64,000 nucleotides of DNA from Gonocerus acuteangulatus (GCA_946811695.1 OX328123.1:15617538-15681537), one strand, 5' to 3'. Numbered from the stretch's first letter, positions 44,615 to 57,133 are shown. The notes: generated from the letters alone by a model not told the origin. Numbers and translations: made by a program.

Positions 44615-44720
44615 AAGGCAAATAAAGCTTACTAAATTCTCTACAAAAATTTTATATAATTTTCGATGGGGTGATGTCAATCAAAGAAATAAGTGCTTAG
44701 ACTTGGAATTTGTTAGTTAT
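44615..44720 (+). repeat. Helentron-like body fragment
   Basis: AAGCTTACTAAATTCTCTAC, GATGTCAATCAAAG and AAATAAGTGCTTA match the subfamily A body (for example 26600-26690). Neither terminus is present. Confidence 0.6.
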
Positions 44721-44922
44721 TAGTTGTAGCTATTCTTAATTTTATTTAACAGTAAAATGAGTATTTTATTAAAACAAGGGAAGAAAATTAAGATTATTTA
44801 TGTAGTGTTTCCAAGAGCGAACGTCGAGAAAGAGGATGGAATGATTTCCGCTTAGGATGCAATCATCAGTTTCCTGTTGTGGCGCTTAAAGTCTTATATT
44901 TCTTCTATTTGAGATTTCATTA

Positions 44923-45108
44923 TATAGCATTTCCAAGTCTATTTGAACCTTCTCCAAGTCAACTGTAACATTTTACAATCAATCAAATGCCACCCTTTCC
45001 AAGCCATCAGCAACTCTTTCCAATTCAAATGTAACCCTTTCCAAAACAAATGTAACACTTTACAACTCAATTGTCACCCTTTTTTGTTTTTGGGTCATTA
45101 GCAAGATC

Positions 45109-45168
<60 letters not shown>

Positions 45169-45253
45169 GCGCTTTGACCAATATGGGTTATTAGCGCCGA
45201 CATCCAGTGTACATCGAGAAATTTTCCCAGCATCTTCCGCTTATGAATCTAAC

Positions 45254-45320
<67 letters not shown>

Positions 45321-45581
45321 TTATAATTTTTTTTTTAAATTAAAACATTAAATTAATAAAACATTTCCAGGGTGACAAGTGAAATGGAAACGTTTACAAT
45401 TGAAATAGAAAGGGTGACAATTGAGTTGTAAAGCGTTACATTTGTTTTGGAAAGGGTATCAACATATTTGGAAAGGGTTACATTTGAATTGGAAAGGGTT
45501 GCTGATGACTTGGAAAGGGTGGGATTTGAATTGTAAAAGGTTACAGTTGACTTGGAAAGGGTTCAAATAGACTTGGAAATG

Positions 45582-45588
<7 letters not shown>
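44923..45588. mobile_element. palindrome built from a ~21-bp repeated word
   Basis: The left arm (44923-45081) and right arm (about 45411-45588) are inverted copies. Each is itself a run of diverged units close to CCCTTTCCAATTCAAATGTAA. The right arm has at least one extra unit (GGGTATCAACATATTTGG). The ends (TATAGCATTTCC and GGAAATGCTATA) lie in TA-rich sequence. The loop holds a SINE fragment and a (TA)n array (45256-45314); another array (45586-45644) adjoins the right end. Confidence 0.7.
45111..45250 (-). mobile_element. tRNA-SINE 3' fragment
   Basis: A poly(T) run (45111-45165) is followed by AAGGCGCTTTGACCAATATG, the reversed CTGGATGTCGGCGCTAAT block and GCTTATGAATCTAA, ending in the TA array before the A box. 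It is a minus-strand copy truncated at its 5' end. Confidence 0.8.
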
Positions 45589-45650
<62 letters not shown>

Positions 45651-45960
45651 TATGTGTGTGTGTTTTGCGAAAGTTTGTACTGTTACGTGGCAATGCGTAC
45701 AATACCAGTTAACTGAAATATTTCATATGGATCGAGACAACTACGTACGAACATAGATTCAAGGTGAATCGATTAAGAATCATTAGCTGGCTCGATATAG
45801 CCTCCTATCAAACGTTATCTTGTTTACTGATTAGGAAGGCGGTCCTACAGGTGCGTCATATTAGGCGCCTTCCGACCGACTATCTGTCTGCTTTATAACT
45901 TACGGTTGACTGGTAAATATGTAAGCTTACTGTTCATTTATCGCAACGATTTTTTTTTTA

Positions 45961-47613
45961 TTTTTAGCGTGTTTCCTTCCTCCCTTCAAAGGGAGGAACC
46001 CCGCTTATAACGTTGATCTCATGAAACAATCCGAAAGTGCCGACTAGAAAATTTCGCGTTTCAGAACCCCTAGAGACTGAAAATAACGGTGGTTCAAAGG
46101 ACCCCGCCCTTTCCTAATGGAAAATGGCTTTCGGTCAAATTGAACGAAACTATGCTCGTTGGATAGAGAAAGTCTTTCTGAACAAAAGTCTCCATGGGCA
46201 CAAAACCCAAAAGTTGGAACTTTTGGTACTTTTGGATATCTGAAGTTTTGCATTTTTAATATTTGCAAAATCTCGAGATCTCTAGTTGGAAGGTTTCCCA
46301 AACCATTTGGCCAGTAAAAAAAATTAGGTATCGATTATTTTTCGAAGATCATTCGAACGACACCACATATGACACTCCTACCCCATGGAGACTTTTGTTC
46401 AGAAAGACATTCTCTATCGAACGAGCATAGTTTCGTTCAATTTGACCGAAAGCCATTTTCCATTCGGAAAGGGAGGGGTCCTTTGTATATATATATTTGT
46501 CTGTTCGCGGATTTCTGGCGTCCCTAATGGTCCGATTTTGATGAAATTTGGTGCAAAAATCCTTCGTCCAATTTGAAAGGTCAAGTTCGTTAACCAGCAA
46601 AATCCGCCCTCTGGAAGATGGCGTTCGGGGCGAAATTCGCGCCAAAAAAATCGTAACGCTTACGTTTTTGAGTTTATATGTTTGTAAGTACTCGTATAGG
46701 CTTCCTGGGCTAGTAAAACGAATGAAACCATTTTTAAGGCGATAGCTTTAACCGTTTCTCAGAAAATCGGAAAAAAAAGTTGTTAAATCAAGTTTTTGGT
46801 TTGGTTACTTAGAATCATGGGATTCAGTTGAAACATTTTTTGTACGTTTGAATTTTATCAAAACTAACATGTTAAACTTTTGGTTACGTTTGGAGTTAAG
46901 GAAGGGTTAGAATAAAATATTTTATGAACAGACATGAAAAGTTTTGGGAACTTCGTGTAATTTCATTAATATCTCGAACACGGTTGGGAAATCGTGAAAA
47001 GTGGATAGAAATTATTTGAAAGCTTTATAAATTCTCTACAAAAAAGATTCTGAAACAATTTTTGATTAGGTGATGTCAATCGGAGAAATAAGTGCTTAAA
47101 CTTTTAAGTAATTGATTACGTTTATTCGAACGGTTCTTTTTGTCTGTTTTTATTCCTTGTTATTTTTTAATTGCTTATAGTTGGATAATGTATTTGACAA
47201 TAAAACAGATTAGGTTAAATAAGAAAAACAATTCATTGTTAGAAATATAGCTTGCCAAGAGAAAGAGATTCGATGACGTCTTTTGAATATTTTCAATTGC
47301 CTTCATGTTATTGTTTTTTTTTTATTTTATTTTTTAATTGATTTTATTTGTAGAATTATTATTATAGTAAAAGAACGCAGGAATATGTGAAAATTTTTGA
47401 TATTTTTTAATTCATTGAAACGTATGAAATGAAGTATCGTTAGAAGAGGATTCTAGGGTCGTGCGCACCCGACCAGGTAAAGCCATAAAACCCTTTGAAC
47501 AAAGGCCGAGGAAAATAATGTCTGTTACTATTCTAAGCTTTTCAAATGACAATAGGGATATGAACAGGAACCGCGCTAAGATGATGCAGTTCCTGCGAGT
47601 CGGACTTTTTTTT
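45961..47613 (+). mobile_element. Helentron-like element, subfamily A, with nested MITE
   Basis: The 5' end is TTTTTAGCGTGTTTCCTTCC with a CTCCCTT/AAGGGAG-type hairpin. The 3' end is GGAACCGCGCTAAGATGATG, CAGTTCCTGCGAGTCGGAC and a T run. The CAGGAAC/GTTCCTG stem encloses the 3' subterminal repeat. The usual (TA)n core is reduced to a few repeats at the MITE's right edge. The 3' third matches 51650-51980 rather than 27400-27660, so two 3'-body variants exist within subfamily A. Confidence 0.8.
46099..46481. mobile_element. foldback MITE with 100-bp arms
   Basis: Arms 46099-46198 and 46382-46481 are inverted (GGACCCC ... CCATGGG and CCCATGG ... GGGGTCC) with few mismatches. Compared with uninterrupted sister copies (GGTTCAAATTTGTATA), the insert lies between CAAA and TTTG with no base duplicated. 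Confidence 0.85.
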
Positions 47614-47979
47614 GTAAATGGTTGCTTCTATGATCCAGATAAGAAATATATCATTTTCGTGAAATCTAGTTATGAACCGGTCAAATTATCGTATATTTTT
47701 AAAATGATTTAGGTCACAATAAACGTACCATGGACATACATTGAAAAAAGCCTGTATGCAATTCAAAACTGGCCTAAAACAGCAGTTTTAAATTAAAAAA
47801 AAATAAAAACACTTATTACAGCTCTTTCGGGTATAAGTGTATCGTTTTGATTTTCTCATGAACGAGTTATCTCGGGCGGACAAATTAGTTTAGGGATATT
47901 TAATTGATTTTGTTATGTAATTGGTTGTTACATTAAGTATTATTACCTAAACGACAGTTATGTGTATCTTTTGATTAGG

Positions 47980-48045
<66 letters not shown>

Positions 48046-48406
48046 AGCCATATCCAAGCCCGAGTTAAGGTGGGCATTTCATGAACCAGAATAAAAAACT
48101 TGTTTTTTTCTTAAAATAATTGTTTGGTTTTTTTCACCTTACAGAGCTACAAACGCTTAACGACCGGCTTTGAGATATATTGGGTTTAGATGCCGTTTTG
48201 AGTTTCCTCATACACAATTGCTGAAAAAAAAACAAAAACAGCAAGATAAAAATGAAGATCAGGCTGACAATAATTCTGAAAGCCATGATATTATTAGTAT
48301 AGTAATAATACAATATATAGTATTGTGCCTTTAAGACCTTGTTAAGAACCTCTCGATTTTTTGTGTTCATAATATGAACTCTGTGTAAGTTAAAACGGTT
48401 ATCACT
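47614..48406. other. spacer with long poly(T) at about 47980-48044
   Basis: The poly(T) run (with one early C) is followed by GAGCCATATCCAAGCCCGAG and may be the reversed tail of a retroposon, but no body was recognised. Confidence 0.4.
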
Positions 48407-48683
48407 CATGGGCGCAGATAGAAAATAATTTCGGGAGGGGCTGGGAGAATTTCGGGGGGGGGGCTGAGACCATTTCCGGGGTATGGAGTACTAAACATTT
48501 AGAGCTTGGAATAGTTTTAGGCAACTGAAACGCTATTACACGTAAAATAAAATATTTTTTATGAACTAATTGATCTTATTTCATTCATTTTTAAGGGTTT
48601 TACGACAAGTTTTTACCATCAAATCAAAATTTCGGGAGGGGCTGCAGCCCCCTCAGCCCCCCCCCCCCTTATATACGCCCATG
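48407..48683. mobile_element. hAT-like MITE, CATGGGCG family
   Basis: CATGGGCGCAGATAGAAAAT at the left and TATATACGCCCATG at the right; flanks TTATCACT and TCATCACT match at 7 of 8 positions. Long G and C runs lie inside the ends, and the ATTTTTAAGGGTTTTACGAC interior is shared with the 54387 copy. Confidence 0.85.
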
Positions 48684-48780
48684 TCATCACTTAACCAAAA
48701 CTGGCCAAGTTTATGTTATAAGTTCCTCTTTTGATATAAAATATCCATGAGTTAGCCTTGGAAAAATGTAAATTCACTTT

Positions 48781-48832
48781 TTTATTTATTTATTTATTTA
48801 TATTTAATAAAGAGCTTGCGAAAGAAGCGAAA
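48781..48832 (-). mobile_element. short 5'-truncated LINE tail insertion
   Basis: TTTATTTATTTATTTATA followed by TTTAATAAAGAGCTTGCGA is the reverse of a TAAA-tailed LINE end. AAATTCACTTTT occurs on both sides as target duplication. The segment resembles the small insert at 40012-40055 (TTGCGAAGCCCTTATAATTA). Confidence 0.65.
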
Positions 48833-48998
48833 AAAATTCACTTTTATTTCCATCTTAATCAGTTAGTAATAAAACACCCACTCGCGCGGGGGTTGGCATA
48901 ATGTATTATTTATATTATATGGCCTGAATCTTTAAATTCCTGACACTTTAGAATAAATCCCATCATCATAGCGGCCATCATTAAACAATAGTAATAAC

Positions 48999-49803
48999 TA
49001 GAGCCCGGAAGTTAGGCAAAATGCCTTTTTTATCTGAATGGATATATTGAAGAATCGGATAGAAATAAATATGTTTCCGTGCATTTAGGAAGTGTAGAGA
49101 CAATTTTTATTTTGCCTATTTTGGCTATTTTAAGATTTAAAGCCTTTTTTGCTCGCTATGCAATTTTTTTCTGCGATTTAAACATTTTAAAAAGCACATA
49201 ACGAATTTCGAATTTCAGTTCGTCGAAAACAAAAAAGAGTTTCACAAATTAAATTACATTTTGCCGTCACAAATATCAATTCGAAAGCTTATTTTCCCAA
49301 CCCGTGGATTGACCCTCTGTAAATAACAGAGCCTTCCTTGGTAGAAGGAATGCAAAGGCATAATGAATAGGAGGAAAGAGAGAGGATGAGAGAAGTACGT
49401 CTCCTTCCTCACACCCCTTTTGCTGTGACAATGGTGTAGTTACCTGGTATTCCGGATTTATCATTTTTTTCAAATGATAAGATAATGCAGAGGAAGTTTT
49501 TCCATAATGAAAAACATTTTTTCTTAGAAGGTCTATGAGAGTTGATACTTTGAAAAAGCATCTTGTTGTTGCTTGTAAGAAGGGAAAGTAAGAGTATGTA
49601 CACTAATTCTGTGATAAATTGATAATAAAGACATGAATGAGTATTTAAAATACATATTCTCATTAATAATGAATGAGATTCCTCTTTGCCTTCACTCCTA
49701 ATAAATGCCTATTTTAATTACAGTACTGCCTATTTTCAGCATTTCAAGTGCCTTTTTGCCTGCCTATTTTAACTAAAAATTAATCCCTAACTTCCGGGCT
49801 CTA
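48999..49803. mobile_element. hAT-like element, TAGAGCCCGG family, inverted copy
   Basis: The termini equal those at 36621-37402, with a perfect 8-bp duplication GTAATAAC (48991-48998 and 49804-49811). The whole interior is the reverse complement of the other copy with moderate divergence. The minus-strand frame around 49276-49440 keeps QQKGCEEGDVLLSS and TEGQSTGWENKLS. Confidence 0.9.
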
Positions 49804-49880
49804 GTAATAACTTTTGAGCGCTTTAAATTAAATATCAAATATGTAAGTGTAGAAGGACTTTTAAAGTTATTATACGAGAT

Positions 49881-50776
49881 AACCTAGTCGGAGAGCTGAT
49901 AACGCACTTTTCAGTGTTTTATGCACCTTGAAATTTTGCTATAATTTACCTCTTGCGTAGGTAAGAAGGTAAATATGTGTTTCCTGGACATACCTTGGGA
50001 CACCAGGTACTGCCCATAGGGGAAAAGTGCAAAACAGTATTGCCCAAAAATAGTGTTTTATTCAGAAGCCAACTGTCATCAATGTAAAAAAATTGCAAAT
50101 TAAGGGTATTTTAAAATGAATAAAAAATAAGGCAGACACTTTTAAGGGGGTTAAAATGTAAATTTAAAAAAAAACCGAAGTACCTATTTTTTTTATTTTT
50201 AATATTAAACAAATTTCTTTATTCACGCTGCGATTTAAACAGCGTCTTCAATATACATATTTGAAAATAATTACAAAAGGACAGACACTTTTGTGGGGTT
50301 TAATTATTAGGAAAAATAAAAATACATGCCGCCTAAGTTAGACTGGAATCACTGCGCGTAACCGTCAGAGTGAATAAGAGCACCGCGCAGTTTTGGTTAT
50401 TATCTGTGCTCCCATTGGTTCTTGCTCACATGATCTTGTACAGATGTTCTGGTTTAAATGGCAGCGCGAATAAAACTCTCATTTCATATTAGAATAAAAA
50501 CAATTAAGTTTTTTTTTTCTTTACGTGTTATACCCCTTAAAAGTGGCTGCCTTATTTATTATCTATTGTAAAATAGTTTTAATTTTACATTAAAGATAGT
50601 TGGCTTCTGAATAAAACTCTATTTTTGGGAAATCTTCTTTTTCACCTTTCCACGGTAAGTCTAGCAAACACATATATGTACCTTCTTATGTACCCGAGAG
50701 GTACATTATAGCAAAATTTCAAGGTGCATAAAACACTTCATGAAACGTGCGGTTACTGGCTCTCGGACTAACCTCT
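49881..50776. mobile_element. foldback element with ~260-bp arms
   Basis: The left arm (CCTAGTCGGAGAGC ... GTTTTATGCACCTTGAAATT ... CAGAAGCCAACT) is inverted at the right end (AGTTGGCTTCTGAATAAAAC ... AATTTCAAGGTGCATAAAAC ... GCTCTCGGACTAACC). GGCAGACACTTTTAAGGGG of the left arm recurs once more near 50281 in the centre. Arms diverge by an estimated 10-15% with indels. No frame and no clear target duplication were seen. Confidence 0.75.
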
Positions 50777-50889
50777 CTTACGCGTTCTAACCTGAATTTT
50801 AAAGAAATTAAGGCAATAATAACTAAAGAGAAAACAAAATGTAGTACTGTACGTTTATTTTAAAGGAATTAGTCAAAAAGACAACAAAA

Positions 50890-51345
50890 AAAAGTCCGAC
50901 TCACTGGAACTGCATCATCTTAGCGCGGATTCGCTCTTATCCCTAGTCTCATTTAAAAAGATTAAAATAGAAGCAGTTATTGTTTTGGTTCCACTTTTCT
51001 TGAAAGGTCTTGATTTATGATCTTACCTGGATGGGTCGGCCAACCCCAGAAAGGCCACCTTAGGCAGTTGAAAATTGTCGCAAGGTCTACGAATCTCTCT
51101 CGAAGTTATATTTCTAACAATAAATTGTTTTTATTATTTTACTTAACCTGTTTTAATGTCAAATACATTATCCAACTATAAGCAATTAAAAAATAACAAG
51201 AAATAAAAACAGACAAAAAGAACCGTTCGAATGACCGAAATCAATTACTTTAAAGTTTTAAGCAATTATTTTCCGATTGACATCGCCTAATCAAAACTTT
51301 CTTCAGAACCTTTTATGGAGGGAGGGAGGAACCGCGCTAAAAAAA
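50890..51345 (-). mobile_element. Helentron-like element, subfamily A, internally deleted
   Basis: The 3' terminus (AAAAGTCCGACTCACTGGAA then TTAGCGCGG) lies at the left. The body matches 26700-27660 reversed without its nested inserts, and after AACTTTCTTCAGAACCTTTT it jumps to the 5' terminus GGAGGGAGGAACCGCGCTAA. The (TA)n core and 5' half are missing. Confidence 0.75.
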
Positions 51346-51357
51346 GAAATATGTAGA

Positions 51358-52977
<1,620 letters not shown>

Positions 52978-53522
52978 AACATTCCCAAAACAAATCAATG
53001 TCATCTGAAACTATCTAATTAATCTCTAAATTGGCCTTAACCTCTAATTTGGATGATATTGTATTTATCAGTCACCAAGTGACCTTTATCACGGCCACAT
53101 CATCAAGTGTCAATATCTCTGCCGGAGTTAATCAAATCAGTACTATTAATAACGGAGATAAGAGATAATCTTATGTGTTATATAGTATTCTATTTCTTAT
53201 TTTTCCTGGAATATTTCTTACAACAATGTGTACATGTATTTATTATTGCTTTCATTAATTATTTTTTTTTAGAACTTATTTGTCTCTTATAAATCTGACA
53301 CTTGTTTACTCCGTTTGAAGAGATTTTTTTATCATTTTAGTGTTCATCAAAATATTTAATCTTTTGAAATTTACTTTCTTATTATCAGGCCAAAAAAATT
53401 AAATAGGCAAATTCTGCGGAAAAATTGGAAATATATAAAATATTAAATATTTTTATTTATTTATGTTAGCTCCAATTTTCGAGTTGAGCAAGAGCCACGA
53501 TGTGGGATAAGCCTCGACATTT

Positions 53523-53526
<4 letters not shown>
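52978..53526. other. AT-rich spacer
   Basis: No feature was recognised. Confidence 0.5.
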
Positions 53527-53569
<43 letters not shown>

Positions 53570-53655
53570 GCGCTTCGACCAATAAGGGCCATTAGCGACG
53601 ACATCCAGGGTGTAGGGAGAAATTTTCCCAGCATCTCCCGCTTATGAATCTAAGG
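53527..53655 (-). mobile_element. tRNA-SINE 3' fragment
   Basis: Poly(T) of about 40 bases, then AAGGCGCTTCGACCAATAAG, the reversed GGATGTCG block, and CTCCCGCTTATGAATCTAAG, ending before the A box. It has the same truncation type as 45111-45250. Confidence 0.8.
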
Positions 53656-54195
53656 CAAAAAGTATTATTACCGAAAATTTGGATAATTCAATTCTTTGTC
53701 AATTGAGTATAAAGACTTTCTACTACACCGAGTGGTTTTCAAGAAAACACGTGGGAACGTTTCATGCACGATTTTGGGTCTTCATGAAGTAACTGATACT
53801 CTATAAAATTTAATTTATACAATTTGGCGTAATAAATGTCCGTCTTATAAATATCTCGAGTTATTGGGTGGAAATCGGAATGTATGCAAAAATGGAAAGA
53901 ATTGGTGTTGTTTTTTTTACGGTTCCTTCAATGTCTCTCTTCCGGATTGAAACGTTTTGGTATTCAATCGCTGCAAAATTTCATGAACCAAGTATTTGCT
54001 TATACTAAACATTTCAATTACATCCTTTGTTCTAAAGGAATTTCACAGAAAACGTGAAACGCCCGGACATTTCATCTTTTTTTATATATTATGGCTGAAA
54101 TTGAGCTCATAAATGTGGGCAAACATCATATTATTGATATATATCGCCCAATTGAATAAATAACAACGTTTCAAGACTTCTGCCAATTTTTTTAG
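53656..54195. other. no gene recognised
   Basis: AT-rich sequence with short frames only. Confidence 0.5.
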
Positions 54196-54354
54196 CATGA
54201 ATATGCCTTAGTGATGACTAAACTGAAAAAAAGGCGTTACAAAAAAGTGTCCGCTGGTGCTCGCGCTGGCACGGTGGCCATGTACGCAAAATAAGACTGT
54301 ATGTTATACAGTACATTATATAGGTTTTTCAAGTGGACCTAAAGCATATTTATG
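54196..54354. mobile_element. short MITE, CATAAATATGC ends, copy 1
   Basis: CATGAATATGCCTTAG and CTAAAGCATATTTATG are inverted ends of a 159-bp unit whose middle (AAAAAGTGTCCGCT ... GGTTGCCATG-like) recurs at 60063-60235. Confidence 0.65.
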
Positions 54355-54386
54355 TTCCTGAGATTGTTTTCAGCCTCAATATTTTC

Positions 54387-54535
54387 CATGGGGTCTCCCG
54401 TGGTCTAAAATGGCTAGCGCCTTGGATTCATAAGCGGGAGATGGTGGGTTCGATTCCCAACCTCCGGCAGGAATTTTATCATCCCACGGCTCGCTGCACC
54501 CTGGATGTCGGCGCTAATGACCTAGATGTAGATGC

Positions 54536-54570
<35 letters not shown>

Positions 54571-54847
54571 CCGTGGGCGTATATAGAAAATAATTTCGGA
54601 GGGGGCTGGGAAAATTTCGGGAGGGGGGGCTGAGACCATCTCGGGTGTATGGAATACTAACAATTTAGATCTTGGAAGAGTTTTAGCCAACTTAAACGCT
54701 ATTACACACAAAATAGAATATGTTTTATGAACTAAATGATCTTATTTAATTTATTTTTAAGGGTTTTATGAAATTTTTACCGATCAAATCAAAATTGGGG
54801 GGGGGGGGGCGCAGCCCCCTTAGCCCCCCCCCTTATATACGCCCATG
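54387..54847. mobile_element. hAT-like MITE, CATGGGCG family, split by a SINE
   Basis: If the SINE at 54391 is removed, the left end CATG|GGCGTATATAG is restored. The unit is then flanked by a perfect 8-bp duplication ATATTTTC (54379-54386 and 54848-54855). The right end is TATATACGCCCATG. The SINE therefore landed inside the terminal repeat itself. Confidence 0.85.
54391..54565 (+). mobile_element. tRNA-derived SINE inside MITE terminus
   Basis: A box GTGGTCTAAAATGGCTAGCGC (with a small AA insertion), B box GGGTTCGATTCCC, CTCCGGCAGGAATTTTATC, a shortened middle, GGATGTCGGCGCTAATGACC, TAGATGTAGATGCG and poly(A). The 10-bp duplication is ATTTTCCATG / ATTTTCCGTG. Confidence 0.92.
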
Positions 54848-54855
54848 ATATTTTC

Positions 54856-55519
54856 ATAGTTAATTTCACTGGGCTATATCAATCCGAGTGACATGACACC
54901 TTCCTTGTGTCATTTTACGTTTTTGGTTATAATAAACTTAAATTATGTTAAATGAAATCTTTAATGAAATAAATTAAATACTTCATTTAACCTGTCAGGT
55001 GCCGTAAGGGGTTTTTTCGTTTAACTTGGTATATAGTATATATTGACTGGTGTCTAGATAAGTCGAGATTATGACGTTGGTATTATTCTGCTAATAAGTT
55101 TTTCACGATTAGTTCAGCCTTACATGTTTTTCATTTAGGTTTTTCTTCTTTAATTATTAAACACTCTAGTATTATTAAATAGTTTATAAAGTTAAGACAG
55201 TTAATAGTCACTTTAGTTTACAATTTGATAGAATTTTACATAAAAACATGAATAAATACTGAACAGGAGCCCATAGAGTAAATATAGACTTGTTTTATAA
55301 CGGTGCTTTAGATTTTACCTTCAATGGACAATTCAGTGTACTTGAAGAAAACCTTATCAAGCATTCAGGAATTTCCAAGCACGTGACTTGAATCCATAAT
55401 CTCACTGCTACAAACAGATGATCTAAAGATAAGAAGCATACGCCTATCAATGTGTGGCTTTCAGGATCTTAGGCGTTCATGAACACAATTCATTATAAAA
55501 TTAAAATTATTGAAACTTC
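54856..55519. other. spacer before the tandem array
   Basis: AT-rich with no recognised feature. The last bases (TTGAAACTTC) lead directly into the 44-bp repeat. Confidence 0.5.
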
Positions 55520-55915
55520 AGATTATCCAAAATGTCTGTTTCCGACTTATAAATGACTACCCCAGATTATCCAAAATGTCTGTTTCCGACTTATAAATGA
55601 CTACCCCAGATTATCCAAAATGTCTGTTTCCGACTTATAAATGACTACCCCAGATTATCCAAAATGTCTGTTTCCGACTTATAAATGACTACCCCAGATT
55701 ATCCAAAATGTCTGTTTCCGACTTATAAATGACTACCCCAGATTATCCAAAATGTCTGTTTCCGACTTATAAATGACTACCCCAGATTATCCAAAATGTC
55801 TGTTTCCGACTTATAAATGACTACCCCAGATTATCCAAAATGTCTGTTTCCGACTTATAAATGACTACCCCAGATTATCCAAAATGTCTGTTTCCGACTT
55901 ATAAATGACTACCCC
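55520..55915 (+). repeat. 44-bp tandem array, nine units
   Basis: Units begin AGATTATCCAAAATGTCTG and end ACTACCCC. Starts are spaced exactly 44 bp (55520, 55564, 55608 ... 55872), and I see no difference between units. 44 is not a multiple of three, so coding conservation does not explain the identity. Very recent expansion is likely. Confidence 0.95.
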
Positions 55916-56248
55916 AGATTCACTAAAATTACAGACATGCACAACGAGCTGGCAATGCCGACATCACAGACTATACAGCTTGTCCCGCATTGAGATGACA
56001 TAACTTTAGGGGTTTATTCTGCACTCAATTTGTAGTTCATTGGCGCAAGAATGAGCGTTCTATCTGAAAATGTGGAGGAGCTACTCAATCTTTTGTCGCT
56101 TTTAGAAAATAAAGGCTTTTTTAAAGAAAAACTGTGTTTTCGGGATTTGTAATCAATGTTTCGTAAATAACGACCACTTTTTTAAAATTTACATTACATT
56201 TTCACTAAGAAACACCCGTTATTGAAATATCGCCATGTAAATAAAGAG

Positions 56249-56700
56249 CAGTGTTGGGCAAAAATTATTCAGAATGATGAATAATGATTAATTAATAAAT
56301 GTATTATTATGTATTATTCATGAATGAAGAATAATTACTTTTATTCATTATTCGTTATTCTGTGAATGAAGTTTATGTTTTATTCACAAATCATTCGAAT
56401 GATCATTCAGAATAAACATGTCTTAGTGAATAACGATAGATTTATTATAATGTTGGTAGCCAGAAATACGTATATATATGTGTGTTTGAGTAGGATTATT
56501 CAGTAGACCAACTAGAAATAAATAATAACGAATGATGAATAATGAATGATGAATAACGAATAATGAATAACGAATAATTCTGTGAATAATTCATGATGTA
56601 CTGTGTGAATAAGATAATTCAGTGAATTATTCATCATACACTAAAAATTTATTCGAATGATCATTCGAATAATAATTTATTCGAATAATGCCCAACACTG
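56249..56700. mobile_element. hAT MITE with self-similar interior (GAATAATGAAT word)
   Basis: The termini CAGTGTTGGGCAAAA and GCCCAACACTG have flanks ATAAAGAG and ATTAAAAG (6 of 8). The interior is dominated by variants of GAATAATGAATGAT and its inverse, apart from a short GTTGGT...ACCAAC unit near 56450-56510. Confidence 0.85.
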
Positions 56701-56971
56701 ATTAAAAGTTATATTCAAAGGCATATAGATGAAAATGTTTAATATAAGTGTTTTATTAAATTATTCAATATTTTCTGAATCAGCTATTTTTAGACTTAGA
56801 GGTTTGCCTCCAACTCAAAAGTTGCATTATTTAATAAGCTTCAAAATGGTACCTCGTAGTTTTAGAAAACAACCTATTTCAATCTGGTTTCTTTTCTGAT
56901 TTTTAAGTCAAAACCTATAAATGTGCTTTAGCCCGAAGGAGCTATTCTGAACAAATTCTTTAATTTCACAC

Positions 56972-57133
56972 GATGATGTTGATGTCCCACCCTTCCCAAA
57001 CTACATGAAGTTTATTACACAAGCCCATCTACCAAATAATAACTCACTCTGGTTTCAAATGGATGGTTGCCCAGCTGATAATGGACAAGTGGTGACGGAA
57101 TTCACTCTTCAGCCATTCCGCAAACGCTTCTGA
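56972..57133 (+). pseudogene. mariner-superfamily transposase DDE fragment
   Basis: The frame reads DDVDVPPFPNYMKFITQAHL then PNNNSLWFQMDG and CPADNGQVVTEF, ending RKRF at TGA. The pattern W-F-Q-x-D-G-x-P-A-x-x-x-x-x-V is the second catalytic aspartate region of IS630/Tc1/mariner transposases. The histidine usual after PA is D here. Only about 53 codons survive, so the gene is dead. Confidence 0.75.

Larger units (their letters stand above)
55976..57133 (+). mobile_element. mariner-like element with DDE relic and nested hAT
   Basis: The left terminus (CAGCTTGTCCCGCATTGAGA, GGGGTTTATTCTGCACTCAA) matches the ends at 59036. The sequence runs as the reverse of 59570-59992, is split by the hAT element at 56249-56700, and continues to a transposase fragment at 56972-57133. 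The right terminus was not found. Confidence 0.65.

Noticed and set aside
54391..54565. tRNA gene candidates (A and B boxes) here and at 37550, 33752, 51401, 61315, 62737
   Set aside because: No cloverleaf closes around the boxes. Each is followed by the same non-tRNA body and a poly(A) tail with target duplications, so they are SINEs.
55520..55915. CRISPR-like array
   Set aside because: The repeats are directly contiguous with no variable spacers, and the genome is eukaryotic.
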